Part shown: positions 10,363-21,151 of the stretch, one piece after another
Layout: each line of letters starts with the position of its first letter
Numbering within the stretch: position 1 is the first letter of the stretch
DNA from: Prochlorococcus sp. AG-335-A05
GTDB lineage: Bacteria > Cyanobacteriota > Cyanobacteriia > PCC-6307 > Cyanobiaceae
Reading direction: 5' to 3'
Assembly: GCA_003282425.1 (NCBI GenBank)
Contig: QBZF01000003.1
Location: 1 to 43,760, forward strand
Length of the DNA stretch: 43,760 bases
The notes under the pieces: model-generated
Told to the model about the DNA's origin: nothing
Database searches by the model: none
What the model saw: the letters and a program-made list of their open reading frames with translations, nothing else
Translations under genes and position numbers: made by a program

Positions 10363-12125
10363 TGTTTTATAAATCCACAGCTATTGATAAAGTAAAAGAA
10401 GTAATCAAAAATAATATCTTGCAATTAATTCCATCAATCACTCCATATGTTAATAGATTTATTAAAGGTTTTATATGCATGATAATTTATGTAGCATGTT
10501 GGCCAATATTAGCTTTTTTAGCTGGAAAATTAATACCCGCTATTGGATCTGGAGAAATTTCAACAGTAACTAATATCATAATAAATTCTCTTGTTGTATT
10601 TTTAATTCAAAAAACTGCTCAATATGGGCAAGATGTTTATATTGCCAAGCCTTCATTAGAAATAAGTGAAGTAATGAGACAAAGTTTATTTAGTAAAATT
10701 CACAAAATAAAAATGAATTTTATCAACAAGATTTCTGCAGGGGATATTACTTATAGGCTTACCGAGGATGCGGACAGAGTCAGTGAAGTGATTTATAAAA
10801 CATTTCAAGATACATTACCATGCGTGTTGCAATTATTAGCAGTAATTATCTACATGTTTTATTTAGATTGGTCGTTGACGATATCAACATTTATTTTAGC
10901 TCCAATAATTATTTTATCAGTAAATAACTTTGGAAAAAGAGTTTTAATAGCATCTGAAAAAAGTCAAGAATCAACAAGTGATTTAGCCGGTTTAATAGGA
11001 GAATCTATAAATGGAATTTCGACAATAAGATCATTTGCAGCAGAAAATTGGATTAAAGGTAGATTCAATACAAGATTGAGAAGTAATAAACAAGCAAAAT
11101 ATAATACACTTAAATTACTTGCTATCCAACATCCAATAGTAGGTTTTATTGAAGCTTTTGGAATATTGGCAATATTAGGTTTAGGAGCATTAAGAATTAA
11201 CCTAGGTCTTTTAAATAGCGAAGAATTTAGCAGTTTTTTTGCTGCAATATTAATGCTTATAGACCCAATTAGTCATATCAGTACAAACTTTAATGAATAT
11301 AAGCAAGCAGAGGCTTCATTAAAAAGATTAAAAAAAATAAATATGCAACCCATAGAAAAAGACGAACGAAATTTAGAAAAAATAGCAAAAATAAATGGGA
11401 AGATAGAGTTCAATCATGTCAGTTTTGAATATAAAAAGGATAATGAAGTTTTAAAAGATATCACTTTAAAAATTTCAAAAGGACAGGTAATTGCATTTGT
11501 AGGATCATCAGGAGCTGGGAAAAGCACAATGATGTCTTTAATATTAAAATTCATAAGCCCTAAAATAGGGGACATATATATAGATGACAAAAATATAAGA
11601 TCTATAAGCTCAATAGATATTAGATCAAATATTGCCTTAGTACAACAACAACCTTTTTTATTTTCTGGAAGAATAATTGACGTAATAAAAATGGGAAGGG
11701 TCTTTAGTGAAGACGATGTAATTAAGTCTGCCAAGATTGCAAATGCTCATGAATTTATTCTTAAACTCCCTAATAAATACGAAACAAACATAACCGAAAG
11801 AGGATCTAACTTTTCAGGAGGTCAGATTCAAAGATTAGCAATAGCTCGCGCGATATTAGGTAATCCATCAATACTTTTATTAGATGAGGCTACTAGTGCA
11901 TTAGATTCAGATTCAGAAGCAGAAGTTCAAAAAGGCCTAAATCAAGCAATGAATAACAGGACAGTTATAATTGTCGCTCACAGATTATCCACTACCCAAG
12001 GAGCAGATAAAATAGTTGTTTTTGATAAAGGTAAAATTGTAGATAGTGGGAAACATATAGATTTGTTCAAGAAAGATGGAATTTATAAAGAATTATGTGA
12101 AAAACAGTTGATAAAGGTTACTTGA
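10305..12125 (+). CDS. ABC transporter, fused TM and ATPase (MsbA/exporter type); true start probably downstream of 10305
   Basis: TM region plus GSSGAGKST, NFSGGQIQRLAIARA, LLLDEATSALD; the ORF 5' end overlaps the S4 gene. Confidence 0.9.
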   Translation: MPHHQKKRRYAILKIDLISLFYKSTAIDKVKEVIKNNILQLIPSITPYVNRFIKGFICMIIYVACWPILAFLAGKLIPAIGSGEISTVTNIIINSLVVFLIQKTAQYGQDVYIAKPSLEISEVMRQSLFSKIHKIKMNFINKISAGDITYRLTEDADRVSEVIYKTFQDTLPCVLQLLAVIIYMFYLDWSLTISTFILAPIIILSVNNFGKRVLIASEKSQESTSDLAGLIGESINGISTIRSFAAENWIKGRFNTRLRSNKQAKYNTLKLLAIQHPIVGFIEAFGILAILGLGALRINLGLLNSEEFSSFFAAILMLIDPISHISTNFNEYKQAEASLKRLKKINMQPIEKDERNLEKIAKINGKIEFNHVSFEYKKDNEVLKDITLKISKGQVIAFVGSSGAGKSTMMSLILKFISPKIGDIYIDDKNIRSISSIDIRSNIALVQQQPFLFSGRIIDVIKMGRVFSEDDVIKSAKIANAHEFILKLPNKYETNITERGSNFSGGQIQRLAIARAILGNPSILLLDEATSALDSDSEAEVQKGLNQAMNNRTVIIVAHRLSTTQGADKIVVFDKGKIVDSGKHIDLFKKDGIYKELCEKQLIKVT

Positions 12126-12149
12126 TTGTATTTAATTTAATAAAAAATA

Positions 12150-12368
12150 ATGATTGAAAAAAACATTGAAAATAAAAATCCAGTCCTAACTTTTGAGTAA
12201 GGGAAATATAATCTTAATGATTTAACTAGTGAAACAAAAGAATTAATTAAAGGGTTATAAATAGCTGAAACACAGCTAAAAATTCATGAAGACACATTTA
12301 AATTGTTATCCATTGGTAGAAACTCCCTAACAAAATAATTAAGAGAGAATCTTAAAAATTATGAATAG
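12150..12368 (+). pseudogene. DUF6447-like small protein pseudogene with three in-frame TAA codons
   Basis: Reading: MIEKNIENKNPVLTFE*GKYNLNDLTSETKELIKGL*IAETQLKIHEDTFKLLSIGRNSLTK*LRENLKNYE*; stops at 12198, 12258, 12336. Confidence 0.65.
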
Positions 12369-12374
12369 ATTCTA

Positions 12375-15300
12375 TTAGTTATGAATTTCCTGAAGTGATA
12401 AAGTATCAATTTTATTTAGCCGTAATGATTTAATTGCCTGCAAGGCTGCTTTTGCTCCAGGAATAGTAGTGAAAGTAGGAATATTATATTCTAAGGATGC
12501 TCTTCTGAGATAAGCATCATCATGGAGAGCTTGTGATCCAACTGGAGTATTAATAACTAATTGGATAAGACCAGAACGAATTGAATCTTCAATATTAGGC
12601 CTTCCTTCATGTACTTTTAAAACTTCATCAACTTCAATTCCTAAATTAAATAAATATTTAGCAGTACCCTTAGTCGCAACTAATTTAAAACCTAAAACTA
12701 TTAGTTCTCTTGCTATGTACTCTAAATTCTCTTTATCTAAATCATTAGTAGATAAAAAAGCAACACCTTCAGAAGGCACGCCATTTCCAGCAGCCAATTC
12801 AGATTTTGCATATGCCAGTCCAAAATTATCGGCCAATCCCATTACTTCACCTGTTGAACGCATCTCAGGACCAAGTAAAGCGTCAGAGCCAGGAAACCTT
12901 TTGAAAGGTAAAACAGCTTCCTTAACCGCTTGATATTTAGGTATTAGTTCTTTAGTAAAACTTATATCTTTTAAAGAGGATCCTTGCATTAATTGAGTCG
13001 CCAATTTCGCAACAGGTTTACCAATAGCTTTAGAAACAAAAGGTATAGTTCTTGATGCACGTGGATTAGCCTCAAGAATAAATAATTGATTTTCTTCATT
13101 ACTATGATTTCTGATTGCAAATTGCAAATTAATTAAGCCAATAACATTTAATCTATTTGCAATTAATTTTGTCCACTTTTTAACAGTATCTATTGTTTGT
13201 TGGGATAAAGAAATTGAAGGTAGGCAACAAGCAGAATCACCAGAATGGATGCCAGCAGGTTCTACATGCTCCATAAGACCTGCGATAACAACCGCACCGG
13301 TTTTATCACATAACGCATCAACATCAATTTCTATTGCATTACTTAAATATTGATCCAAAAGAATCGGATGATCTGGAGAAACTTTTACGGCCTCTTTTAT
13401 ATATCGAGATAAATCATTTTTATCTTTAACTATTTCCATAGCCCTTCCCCCTAAGACATAAGAGGGCCTTACGACCAAAGGGAATCCTATATTATTTGCA
13501 ACTAATACTGCCTCTTTTTCATTACGTGCTATTCCATTTAGCGGTTGTCTTATATTTAATTCTTCTAGAATCTTTGTAAATTCTTCTCTATCTTCAGCTA
13601 TGTCAATTGCATGGGGAGATGTTCCAAGAATTTTTGACTTACATTTAATACCTTCATTAGACTCCAACCAATTTGATAAAGGCAAAGACAACTTAAGAGG
13701 TGTCTGTCCTCCAAATTGAACTATCAATCCATATGGATTTTCAGCTTCAATTATATTGAGAACATCTTCCAAAGTAACAGGCTCAAAATATAAAATATCG
13801 CTTGTATCATAATCGGTTGAAACAGTTTCAGGATTACTATTAACCATTATCGTTTGATAACCATTACTTGAAGCTTGATACGAAGCATGACAGCAACAGT
13901 AATCAAATTCAATACCTTGACCAATTCTATTAGGTCCACCTCCCAATATCATAATTTTTTTTAAATACTTATCGTTATCGGCTGAAATTTCATTATCATT
14001 AATATTTAAGTTATTGCATAAAAAAGCTTCTTCATAGCTTGAATAGTGGTAAGGAGTTTCAGATGAAAATTCAGCTGAGCAAGTATCCACAGTTTTGAAA
14101 AGTGGTAAAACATTCAATTTTTTTCGATAATTTCTTACTTCAAAAAATTCAGAGTTAGTTAATTTTGCAATCTGTTGATCTGAAAAGCCCAATTGCTTTG
14201 CACTTAACATTAAATCTCTATCAATTCGAGTAAGTTCATTCCCTTTTAAAAATTCATTCTGAAAATTAAAAATATTTCGTAACTTCTCAATAAACCACAA
14301 ATCTATATTCGTTATTTCATTAATATATGAATTAGTCTTACCACATTCCATTGCTTTTTTAACTATTAATATCCTTTCAGCAGTTGGGTTTCGTAAATTA
14401 TTCTTTAAATCATTATCGTTATTAAAATCTTTAATAGAATCACATTCCCAACCGAAAATACCAATTTCTAAAGATCTCAAAGCTTTTTGAAAAGATTCTT
14501 CAAATGATCGGCCAATTGCCATTGATTCTCCAACAGATTTCATTGATGTATTTAAAATGTTTGAGGAGCCTTTAAACTTTTCAAAAGCAAATCTTGGTAC
14601 CTTTGTTACAACGTAATCAATTGAGGGTTCAAAGCATGCAGGCGTTTTTTTAGTAATATCATTAATAATTTCATCAAGTGTGTACCCAACAGATAACAAA
14701 GCTGCAATCTTAGCTATAGGGAAACCTGTAGCTTTACTAGCTAATGCAGACGATCTACTTACCCTTGGGTTCATCTCGATAACTATTACATCACCATTTT
14801 TTGGATTTACCGCAAATTGAATATTACTTCCTCCTGTTTCAACACCTACCTCTCTTATTATTTTTAAAGATAAATCTCTAAGTCTTTGGTATTCTCTGTC
14901 AGTTAACGTTTGAGCAGGGGCCACTGTAATTGAGTCCCCAGTGTGAACACCCATAGGGTCTAAATTTTCAATACTGCAAACTATAACAACATTATCAGCT
15001 GTATCTCTCATAACTTCTAATTCAAACTCTTTCCAACCTATTAAAGATTTTTCAATTAAAATTTGATTACTAGGACTTTCATCTAAACCAGATTTGCAAA
15101 GATCATTAAATTCTTCAAGGTTGTAAGCTATTCCCCCTCCAACTCCACCTAAAGTAAAAGCTGGTCTTATGATTAACGGGTATGAATTTATTTGCTTAGA
15201 TACTTCTCTTGCTTCAAATAAATCAGAAGCGATCCCTGAAGGACATACATTAACATTTATATTTTCCATTGATTCTTTAAATAGTTTTCTATCTTCAGCT

Positions 15301-15674
15301 TTGTTAATAGCTTTTAAATCAGCTCCTATCAATTCAACATTATTATTTGTCAAAAAATCAGATTCAGAAAGTTTTACAGCTAGATTCAAGGCCGTTTGGC
15401 CTCCCATTGTAGGAAGAATCGCATCAGGTTTTTCCTTTAAAATTATTTGAGAAACTATTTCTGGAGTCAAAGGTTCAATATAGGTTTTATTTGCAATTTC
15501 AGGATCAGTCATTATTGAAGCTGGATTAGAATTAATTAAAATAATTTCATATCCAGCTTTTCTTAAAGCTTTACAAGCTTGAGTACCTGAATAATCAAAT
15601 TCACATGCTTGACCTATAACAATTGGACCTGAACCAAGAATTAGGATTCTTTTAAGATCACCTCTTTGAGGCAT
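12375..15674 (-). CDS. carB: Carbamoyl-phosphate synthase large subunit, full length
   Basis: 1099 aa; [20 protein letters not shown] and [18 protein letters not shown] duplicated halves, MGS-like C-terminus. Confidence 0.98.
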   Translation of the reverse strand: MPQRGDLKRILILGSGPIVIGQACEFDYSGTQACKALRKAGYEIILINSNPASIMTDPEIANKTYIEPLTPEIVSQIILKEKPDAILPTMGGQTALNLAVKLSESDFLTNNNVELIGADLKAINKAEDRKLFKESMENINVNVCPSGIASDLFEAREVSKQINSYPLIIRPAFTLGGVGGGIAYNLEEFNDLCKSGLDESPSNQILIEKSLIGWKEFELEVMRDTADNVVIVCSIENLDPMGVHTGDSITVAPAQTLTDREYQRLRDLSLKIIREVGVETGGSNIQFAVNPKNGDVIVIEMNPRVSRSSALASKATGFPIAKIAALLSVGYTLDEIINDITKKTPACFEPSIDYVVTKVPRFAFEKFKGSSNILNTSMKSVGESMAIGRSFEESFQKALRSLEIGIFGWECDSIKDFNNDNDLKNNLRNPTAERILIVKKAMECGKTNSYINEITNIDLWFIEKLRNIFNFQNEFLKGNELTRIDRDLMLSAKQLGFSDQQIAKLTNSEFFEVRNYRKKLNVLPLFKTVDTCSAEFSSETPYHYSSYEEAFLCNNLNINDNEISADNDKYLKKIMILGGGPNRIGQGIEFDYCCCHASYQASSNGYQTIMVNSNPETVSTDYDTSDILYFEPVTLEDVLNIIEAENPYGLIVQFGGQTPLKLSLPLSNWLESNEGIKCKSKILGTSPHAIDIAEDREEFTKILEELNIRQPLNGIARNEKEAVLVANNIGFPLVVRPSYVLGGRAMEIVKDKNDLSRYIKEAVKVSPDHPILLDQYLSNAIEIDVDALCDKTGAVVIAGLMEHVEPAGIHSGDSACCLPSISLSQQTIDTVKKWTKLIANRLNVIGLINLQFAIRNHSNEENQLFILEANPRASRTIPFVSKAIGKPVAKLATQLMQGSSLKDISFTKELIPKYQAVKEAVLPFKRFPGSDALLGPEMRSTGEVMGLADNFGLAYAKSELAAGNGVPSEGVAFLSTNDLDKENLEYIARELIVLGFKLVATKGTAKYLFNLGIEVDEVLKVHEGRPNIEDSIRSGLIQLVINTPVGSQALHDDAYLRRASLEYNIPTFTTIPGAKAALQAIKSLRLNKIDTLSLQEIHN

Positions 15675-15782
15675 AATTAGAAAAATTCATTTATTTAATG
15701 CTACTTACAAATCATCAGTTGTTAATCAAGTTACTTGAAAAGCAACATTTGTTTCTATAGTATTGATAATAAAACAATATTT

Positions 15783-16421
15783 ATGAGCGAACTTCAGCGA
15801 CTAAAAAGTTTGTTGCCTCCAGAGAATGAAAGTTGGGTTTTTATTGAAGCTGCCGCCGCCATAGATCCTCCATTAATTACATTAGAGGAAATTGGTAGTG
15901 ACGAAGTTGAAATTCAAATAGATTTAGAAGAATGGGATAATTATGCAATTGATCATAGAAATTTATTGTTTTGGCATGAAGTAGGAAAGATTCAAAATGA
16001 TGCAATTCCACGGGACGGATGGGAAATGGCAGCTTTAGCTATAGGCCTTGGTGGAGCGATAGGTGAACTATGGGTACAAGATGGATTACTTTTATTACTT
16101 GCTCTTGGCTTATCAGGTTTTGCAGGATATAGACTTTATATAAAAAATAATTCTGAGAAAAGATTACAAGATGCTATTTTTGCAGATGAAAGAGCTATAG
16201 ACCTTGCCTGTAGATTTGGGTATAGTATCCCAAATGCTTATAAAAGCCTTGGCGGGGCTTTAAAAGAGCTAATAGAAAAAACTAGAAAAAAGAAAAAAAG
16301 AATAATATTTGAAGATAGATTAGAAGCATTAAGAAAAAGTGCTGAAAAAGCCAGGTCAGAATTATCACAACAAGAGGGTTCAGACAAATCAGTTTCAAGT
16401 GAAAACGTTTATGGACAATAA
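15783..16421 (+). CDS. DUF3318-like membrane protein
   Basis: MSELQRLKSLLPPENESWVFIEAAAAIDPPLITLEEIG... with central TM. Confidence 0.7.
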   Translation: MSELQRLKSLLPPENESWVFIEAAAAIDPPLITLEEIGSDEVEIQIDLEEWDNYAIDHRNLLFWHEVGKIQNDAIPRDGWEMAALAIGLGGAIGELWVQDGLLLLLALGLSGFAGYRLYIKNNSEKRLQDAIFADERAIDLACRFGYSIPNAYKSLGGALKELIEKTRKKKKRIIFEDRLEALRKSAEKARSELSQQEGSDKSVSSENVYGQ

Positions 16422-16755
16422 ATTGTTAGTTTTGATGGCGGCAAAAGCCTGTGATATAAAAAAGGCTCAAGAGATAAAATTGATTAAAATTGACAAAGTT
16501 TCATATATTAGTGAGTGGATACTTATTGCTGAAGGCTTATCAGATGTTCAAGTAAGATCAATTACTAATTCTGTAGAGGTAGAACTTAGAGAAAAAGCAA
16601 AAATTGAACCAATTAGAAAAGAGGGAGTTAACGAAGCTAAATGGGCACTACTTGATTATGGTGATTTAATAGTTAATATTTTTCAACCCGAAATAAGAAA
16701 GTTTTACGACCTTGAATCATTTTGGAGTAATGGAGATGACCTCAATTTTCCATAA
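16414..16755 (+). CDS. rsfS: Ribosomal silencing factor
   Basis: SYISEWILIAEGLSDVQVRSITNSVE...GVNEAKWALLDYGDLIVNIFQPEIRKFYDLESFW. Confidence 0.9.
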   Translation, partial: DNKLLVLMAAKACDIKKAQEIKLIKIDKVSYISEWILIAEGLSDVQVRSITNSVEVELREKAKIEPIRKEGVNEAKWALLDYGDLIVNIFQPEIRKFYDLESFWSNGDDLNFP

Positions 16756-16764
16756 TAAATATTA

Positions 16765-17259
16765 ATGAATCAATTTAACTGCCCAGTTCCTAAAGATCAA
16801 CAGCCTACAAATGAATTTATCGAATTATCAAAATCTAAAATATTTACTTGGCCAAAATCAAAGAAAGCTTTTTCATTTATTTTACTAAAGTTTTGGATCG
16901 GAACATTTTTTATATTTGTTGTAATTTCTTCAGGGAGTGTATATTTTGAAACTGCTACATTAAGGTACATTTTATTAAGCTTTTTTAGTAGTTTATCTTT
17001 GCCATTCCTTTTCTCTATAAGGTTATATCTTGGTTGGAATCATATATTCAAAAGATTAACTTCTGAAAAAGTGGAATATGAAGAATCAGGATGGTATGAC
17101 GGACAAATATGGATCAAACCAATTAAATTAAAGGAAAAAGAATCATTAATAGCATCATTAGAAGTAAAACCAATTTTAAAAAATTTAATTCAAATTTTAT
17201 CTATTATTATTATCGTTGCTTTAATTGGAATTCTAATATTCCAAAACAATTATCTCTAA
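16765..17259 (+). CDS. CGLD27/Ycf36 family protein
   Basis: CPVPKDQQPTNEF...; YLGWNHIFKRLTSEKVEYEESGWYDGQIW. Confidence 0.85.
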   Translation: MNQFNCPVPKDQQPTNEFIELSKSKIFTWPKSKKAFSFILLKFWIGTFFIFVVISSGSVYFETATLRYILLSFFSSLSLPFLFSIRLYLGWNHIFKRLTSEKVEYEESGWYDGQIWIKPIKLKEKESLIASLEVKPILKNLIQILSIIIIVALIGILIFQNNYL

Positions 17260-17260
17260 G

Positions 17261-18226
17261 ATGAGTTCTAATTTTAAAAATTTATACACGTCAAATAATC
17301 CTCCATTAGAGATGATATTAATGAGAGGTTCAAAACTAGAATCGATTCACAAAGTACATGCAGTAATTAGTGATAAAAAAGGAAGAGTGTTAATGTGTGC
17401 TGGTAATCCAGAATATAAAAGCTTCATAAGATCTGCCTTGAAGCCTTTTCAAGCAATTCCATTTTTGAGTAGTGGAGCTTCATCAAAAATCAAGAATTCA
17501 TCAAAGTCAATTGCCTTATCCTGTGGATCTCACAGTGGATCTAAATTACATGCAAGAGAAGCCTTTAAAATTTTGTGGGAATTTAATATAGACATACATA
17601 GCCTCAAATGTCCCTTAAAAAAAACAAGTCCCTTAGAACATAATTGTTCTGGCAAGCATGCAGCATTTCTTGCAACATGTAAAAAATTAAATTGGCCTTT
17701 AGAAACTTATTTGAGGGGAGATCACCCTCTGCAAGTAGAAATCTTTAGAATAATATCAGAACTTCTTGAAATCCCATTGGAGCATATATATGCAGAGAGA
17801 GATGACTGTGGAGCTCCAACTCTATATATGAAGATACTCGAAATGGCAAAATTATATTCATTATTAAGTAGTTCAGATAATGCTGAACTAGAGCAAATAA
17901 GTAGAGCGATGACAACTAATCCAACAATGATAAGCGACCACAATAGATTTGATACGGAGGTTATACAAGCATCACATGGGCATGTAATAAGCAAGGGAGG
18001 AGCAGAAGGAATACAGTGTTTTTGTAAAGTAAATGAAGGAATGGGTTTAGCTTTAAAAGTTGAAGATGGATCAAAAAGAGCAAAACAATCTGTGGGTCTA
18101 CATATTTTGAAACAACTAGAGTGGATTTCTGAATTAAGAATTCAAGATATAGAGGACAAGATCATAAAATTACCTGAAGGGGTTCAAATTAAAGTAAAAG
18201 GTCAATTAAAATTCCAAGAATCCTAA
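17261..18226 (+). CDS. Asparaginase family protein
   Basis: RSALKPFQAIPFL; CGSHSGSKLHAREA; NCSGKHAAFLA; DDCGAPT. Confidence 0.85.
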   Translation: MSSNFKNLYTSNNPPLEMILMRGSKLESIHKVHAVISDKKGRVLMCAGNPEYKSFIRSALKPFQAIPFLSSGASSKIKNSSKSIALSCGSHSGSKLHAREAFKILWEFNIDIHSLKCPLKKTSPLEHNCSGKHAAFLATCKKLNWPLETYLRGDHPLQVEIFRIISELLEIPLEHIYAERDDCGAPTLYMKILEMAKLYSLLSSSDNAELEQISRAMTTNPTMISDHNRFDTEVIQASHGHVISKGGAEGIQCFCKVNEGMGLALKVEDGSKRAKQSVGLHILKQLEWISELRIQDIEDKIIKLPEGVQIKVKGQLKFQES

Positions 18227-18271
18227 AAAAATATAAAAAAGAACCCGTTCAGATGTATGCTATGTATGTAT

Positions 18272-18348
<77 letters not shown>

Positions 18349-18631
18349 ATGAGAAGCCTCTCCAAGACACACTTTTGTTGTCTGAAATGGATTTCAAGGA
18401 TATAACTATGGGTTAATAAGAGTACCGAAGAGACAGGAAAAGTACCTAAAACCCTGTAAAAGAAGTCCAAATATCAACTTTCATGTCAACTTTCCTTTGG
18501 ATAAACAAAAAAAGTTTTGGGATGATGTCTATAAGAGTTAAGTGAATATAAAAGTACTGAATAATAAATACCAAATTACAAACAGTCAACTTAAAGATGA
18601 TGACATAACATTTATAAAAATAAAACTTTAA

Positions 18632-19012
18632 ATGAAAAAAGCTATTTTAATTGGTTTAATTGCTGGCATTGCTGATCTTGTGATCGGTTATAAAGTTCCA
18701 AAAGACAAAAACGTAGGTTATGTAATGATTTTTGGCAGGATTACGAACCTAGAACAAGCAGGTAAATACTTTGCAAAAATAAATGATGTAGTTGTTAAAG
18801 GTTGCGGAGCAAAAACATTATCAGTTGATTATAAAACAAATGTAAGAGAAGGATATGACGTACCGTTTACTGTGGTCACAAAATTCCCAACCAAGAAGGC
18901 AGCACAACGTTGCTATGAAGGTGATTATCAAAATATCATTCCTTTAAGAAAAGGTGCTATTGATATGAACTTTAGGATAGTTGAGAAAAAGATCCAGTTT
19001 TACAAACAATAG
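18632..19012 (+). CDS. DUF1330-like protein
   Basis: GYVMIFGRITNLEQAGKYFAKINDVVVKGCGAKTL...PFTVVTKFPTKKAAQRCYEGDYQNIIPLRKGA. Confidence 0.6.
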   Translation: MKKAILIGLIAGIADLVIGYKVPKDKNVGYVMIFGRITNLEQAGKYFAKINDVVVKGCGAKTLSVDYKTNVREGYDVPFTVVTKFPTKKAAQRCYEGDYQNIIPLRKGAIDMNFRIVEKKIQFYKQ

Positions 19013-19023
19013 ATAAAGGATTT

Positions 19024-19212
19024 CTAATCTTCGTATACCAGACAACGTGGGGTTGATGGATTTAATTCACATTCCTTATCCCAGTAATCAAATAAGTCTG
19101 TTGAAACTCCTTGCTCTTTCATTAAATCTTTAAGAGTTGGATATTCTTTTGCAAGATCAAGATTCCTTAGTTTCTTATCTTGAGTTGCGAATGGTGATGT
19201 TTTAAAATTCAT
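19024..19212 (-). CDS. Small protein with CP12-like C-terminal motif
   Basis: ...DLFDYWDKECELNPSTPRCLVYED; C-x8-C-x-VYED as in CP12 C-termini. Confidence 0.55.
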   Translation of the reverse strand: MNFKTSPFATQDKKLRNLDLAKEYPTLKDLMKEQGVSTDLFDYWDKECELNPSTPRCLVYED

Positions 19213-19219
19213 AGTTATC

Positions 19220-19405
19220 TCAAAACTTTTGTTGGATTCTGACCACAGATCTTGGATGATCATGAACGTAAGAATTAAATTCTCTTGCAAGCATCAGGCA
19301 ATCGTAAGCATCGCGAGCATAGAAACCTAATTGATGTGTACTGTTTGATGAATCTTTGTAACTTAGTACATACTTTTTACAAGATTTGATTGGTGTTGAA
19401 GACAT
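19220..19405 (-). CDS. Hypothetical protein (61 aa)
   Basis: ORF MSSTPIKSCKKYVLSYKDSSNSTHQLGFYARDAYDCLMLAREFNSYVHDHPRSVVRIQQKF. Confidence 0.55.
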   Translation of the reverse strand: MSSTPIKSCKKYVLSYKDSSNSTHQLGFYARDAYDCLMLAREFNSYVHDHPRSVVRIQQKF

Positions 19406-19596
19406 TTGAATTCATGACTGCTACAACAACGTTCTAACTAGGCAAACTAATCATCCGACTAATGAAAGTGTACGGTTTGAGGAACTCACATATACGGATA
19501 GAGGATCAACAAATGCATTTTTAAATGGATAAAATGTAAAAATTAGTGAGGTAGCATTATAAATTATTTTTTGAATCCCTTGACTGTCTCAAACTA

Positions 19597-19682
19597 GACT
19601 TGTATTGCCACTCTAAATTTTCGTGGCTAATAAAACTAAAGTGGGCTTAAGTCTGTAAAATCCACGAGGATTTAGTCCACTC
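19597..19682 (+). ncRNA. Structured element copy 1 (hairpin 19640-19681)
   Basis: Shares TTGCCACT...CCACGAGGATTTAGTCC(A)CT with 25569-25651; stem pairs with one GU and one mismatch. Confidence 0.45.
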
Positions 19683-20230
19683 TGATCGGGATTTAATCTG
19701 TAAGCCTGTCAACATGACAATACTACTATGGCTTCAAATAATAGGTATATTTAAGGTTTTATAAAAACTATCCGGGGACATGTGGACATAAAGTGGAGTA
19801 TTGGACAAAAACTGGACAATAATTCATCTACAAAACCAATTAAGAAATTAAATAAAAGGATAAAACTTTTTAACGAATAGATCTTCTCTGATTAGGTCTA
19901 TTTGCATATCTTTGGACTAAAAATTTCATCTACTTTGAATGCTCATTTTTCTTTAGAAGTGATCACAGGGTGATTGACTGTGAGGTATAAGTTTTTTCTA
20001 AATTATCAACAACCCAGAGGAGGTTCATTTCCACTTAGATTTATTATTTTATTATTTTATCAAATTGTTATTGTTTCTCATTTATTAGTTTTTGAGTGTG
20101 AGGAATAATGGATTGTTTAAGTTATTGTATAGTTCGCATTGATACAAATGTCTTGATTGCTTGATATTGAAGTTTTGTATATTGCTAATACACTTCGAAT
20201 AAGGTTTCTTAGGACAGTTACTAAATCCTT

Positions 20231-20353
20231 GTGGAGACTACTTTAGTAAATTTCTTTTACTGGTTGCTGATGAGATTAGCCGAATCACACTACGGTGAAT
20301 CTTTGGTTCCAGTAAAAGTTCCTTATAATACTATTCGATCTTTTTCTAAATAA
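20231..20353 (+). CDS. Small ORF (GTG start), paralogue of 20417-20524
   Basis: METTLVNFFYWLLMRLAESHYGESLVPVKVPYNTIRSFSK*. Confidence 0.5.
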   Translation: METTLVNFFYWLLMRLAESHYGESLVPVKVPYNTIRSFSK

Positions 20354-20416
20354 GTATTTTTTACGTTGTTTAAATTAGAGATCTGAATTTTAATGACTAT
20401 AGAAATAGAGATTCTT

Positions 20417-20524
20417 ATGCAGAAACCATTTGTTAATTTCTTGTACTGGTTATTAGAAAAGTCAGCAAAAAGCTATTATGGTGACTCACTAAATTCTGAA
20501 GTTCCATATACTCCTTACTTTTAA
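20417..20524 (+). CDS. Small ORF (35 aa), paralogue of 20231-20353
   Basis: MQKPFVNFLYWLLEKSAKSYYGDSLNSEVPYTPYF*. Confidence 0.55.
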   Translation: MQKPFVNFLYWLLEKSAKSYYGDSLNSEVPYTPYF

Positions 20525-20885
20525 ACTCAACTAGAACGAGGAGAAAGGTTGACTACTTTGAGTGACCTAACAACAAGGTTGCTAGTCCGTACCTTCTTCG
20601 GCGCTAATTTATAAAGTTTACTTGTTCTAGCAGATATTTTTTTGCGTAATGCTTTTACTAGAATGTCATGTCTTCTTGTACGAATTTATTTATAAAGATC
20701 TAGTATCAATAGTTTAGAACGATAGATCCATACCTGGAACTGTATTTAAAAATCAGCAAATAGAATCAAGTGATAGCAATTGTAGTGGGCTAGAGAAAAC
20801 ATAAGCAGAATTGAGTAGAAATGAGTAGATAAGTATTACCTATGATAACTAAATTTTTAGTATTGGAACGTTAGTTTTAATTATT

Positions 20886-21092
20886 TTGGATAAAGAAGAA
20901 AGAAGGAAAAGATATAAATCGATGACAAGCCAAGAAAGGCGAGAATTGATCCTAAAGAAAATGAAAGCTAAAGGGATAGATGTTGGAAGTGGAGTCCCAG
21001 ATAAAAGATATGAAAGTGAAGAGGTTTATGAGTTAATCCATATTGCAAATTGCTTTCCAGAATTAAGAGAAAAACGTAAAGTTAATAATTAA
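20886..21092 (+). CDS. Hypothetical protein (68 aa)
   Basis: Complete ORF, charged coding-like composition. Confidence 0.5.
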   Translation: MDKEERRKRYKSMTSQERRELILKKMKAKGIDVGSGVPDKRYESEEVYELIHIANCFPELREKRKVNN

Positions 21093-21151
21093 ATACTTGA
21101 CGATTTAATTACCATTAGCTTATATTAATAGTACACATGTATTATTAAGTA

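Larger units (their letters stand above)
7605..12698. repeat. Segment B, copy 1 (mirror of 38667-43760)
   Basis: ORF pair coordinates sum to 51365 with identical proteins; carB is complete in this copy. Confidence 0.99.

Noticed and set aside
12150-12368. Alternative genetic code (TAA = Gln)
   Set aside because: All other genes use TAA as a normal terminator and are otherwise uninterrupted, so local pseudogenisation is far more likely.
12715-12933. ORFs antisense to carB, ABC, tpiA, pgsA and asparaginase (12715-12933, 15169-15450, 11414-11734, 9367-9645, 1868-2074, 17722-17994)
   Set aside because: Shadow ORFs of well-supported genes on the other strand.
19400-20880. CRISPR array or phage-defence locus in the ORF-poor stretch
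   Set aside because: No regularly spaced direct repeats and no nuclease, helicase or toxin-antitoxin signature; repeats present are the two hairpin elements and two small paralogous ORFs.
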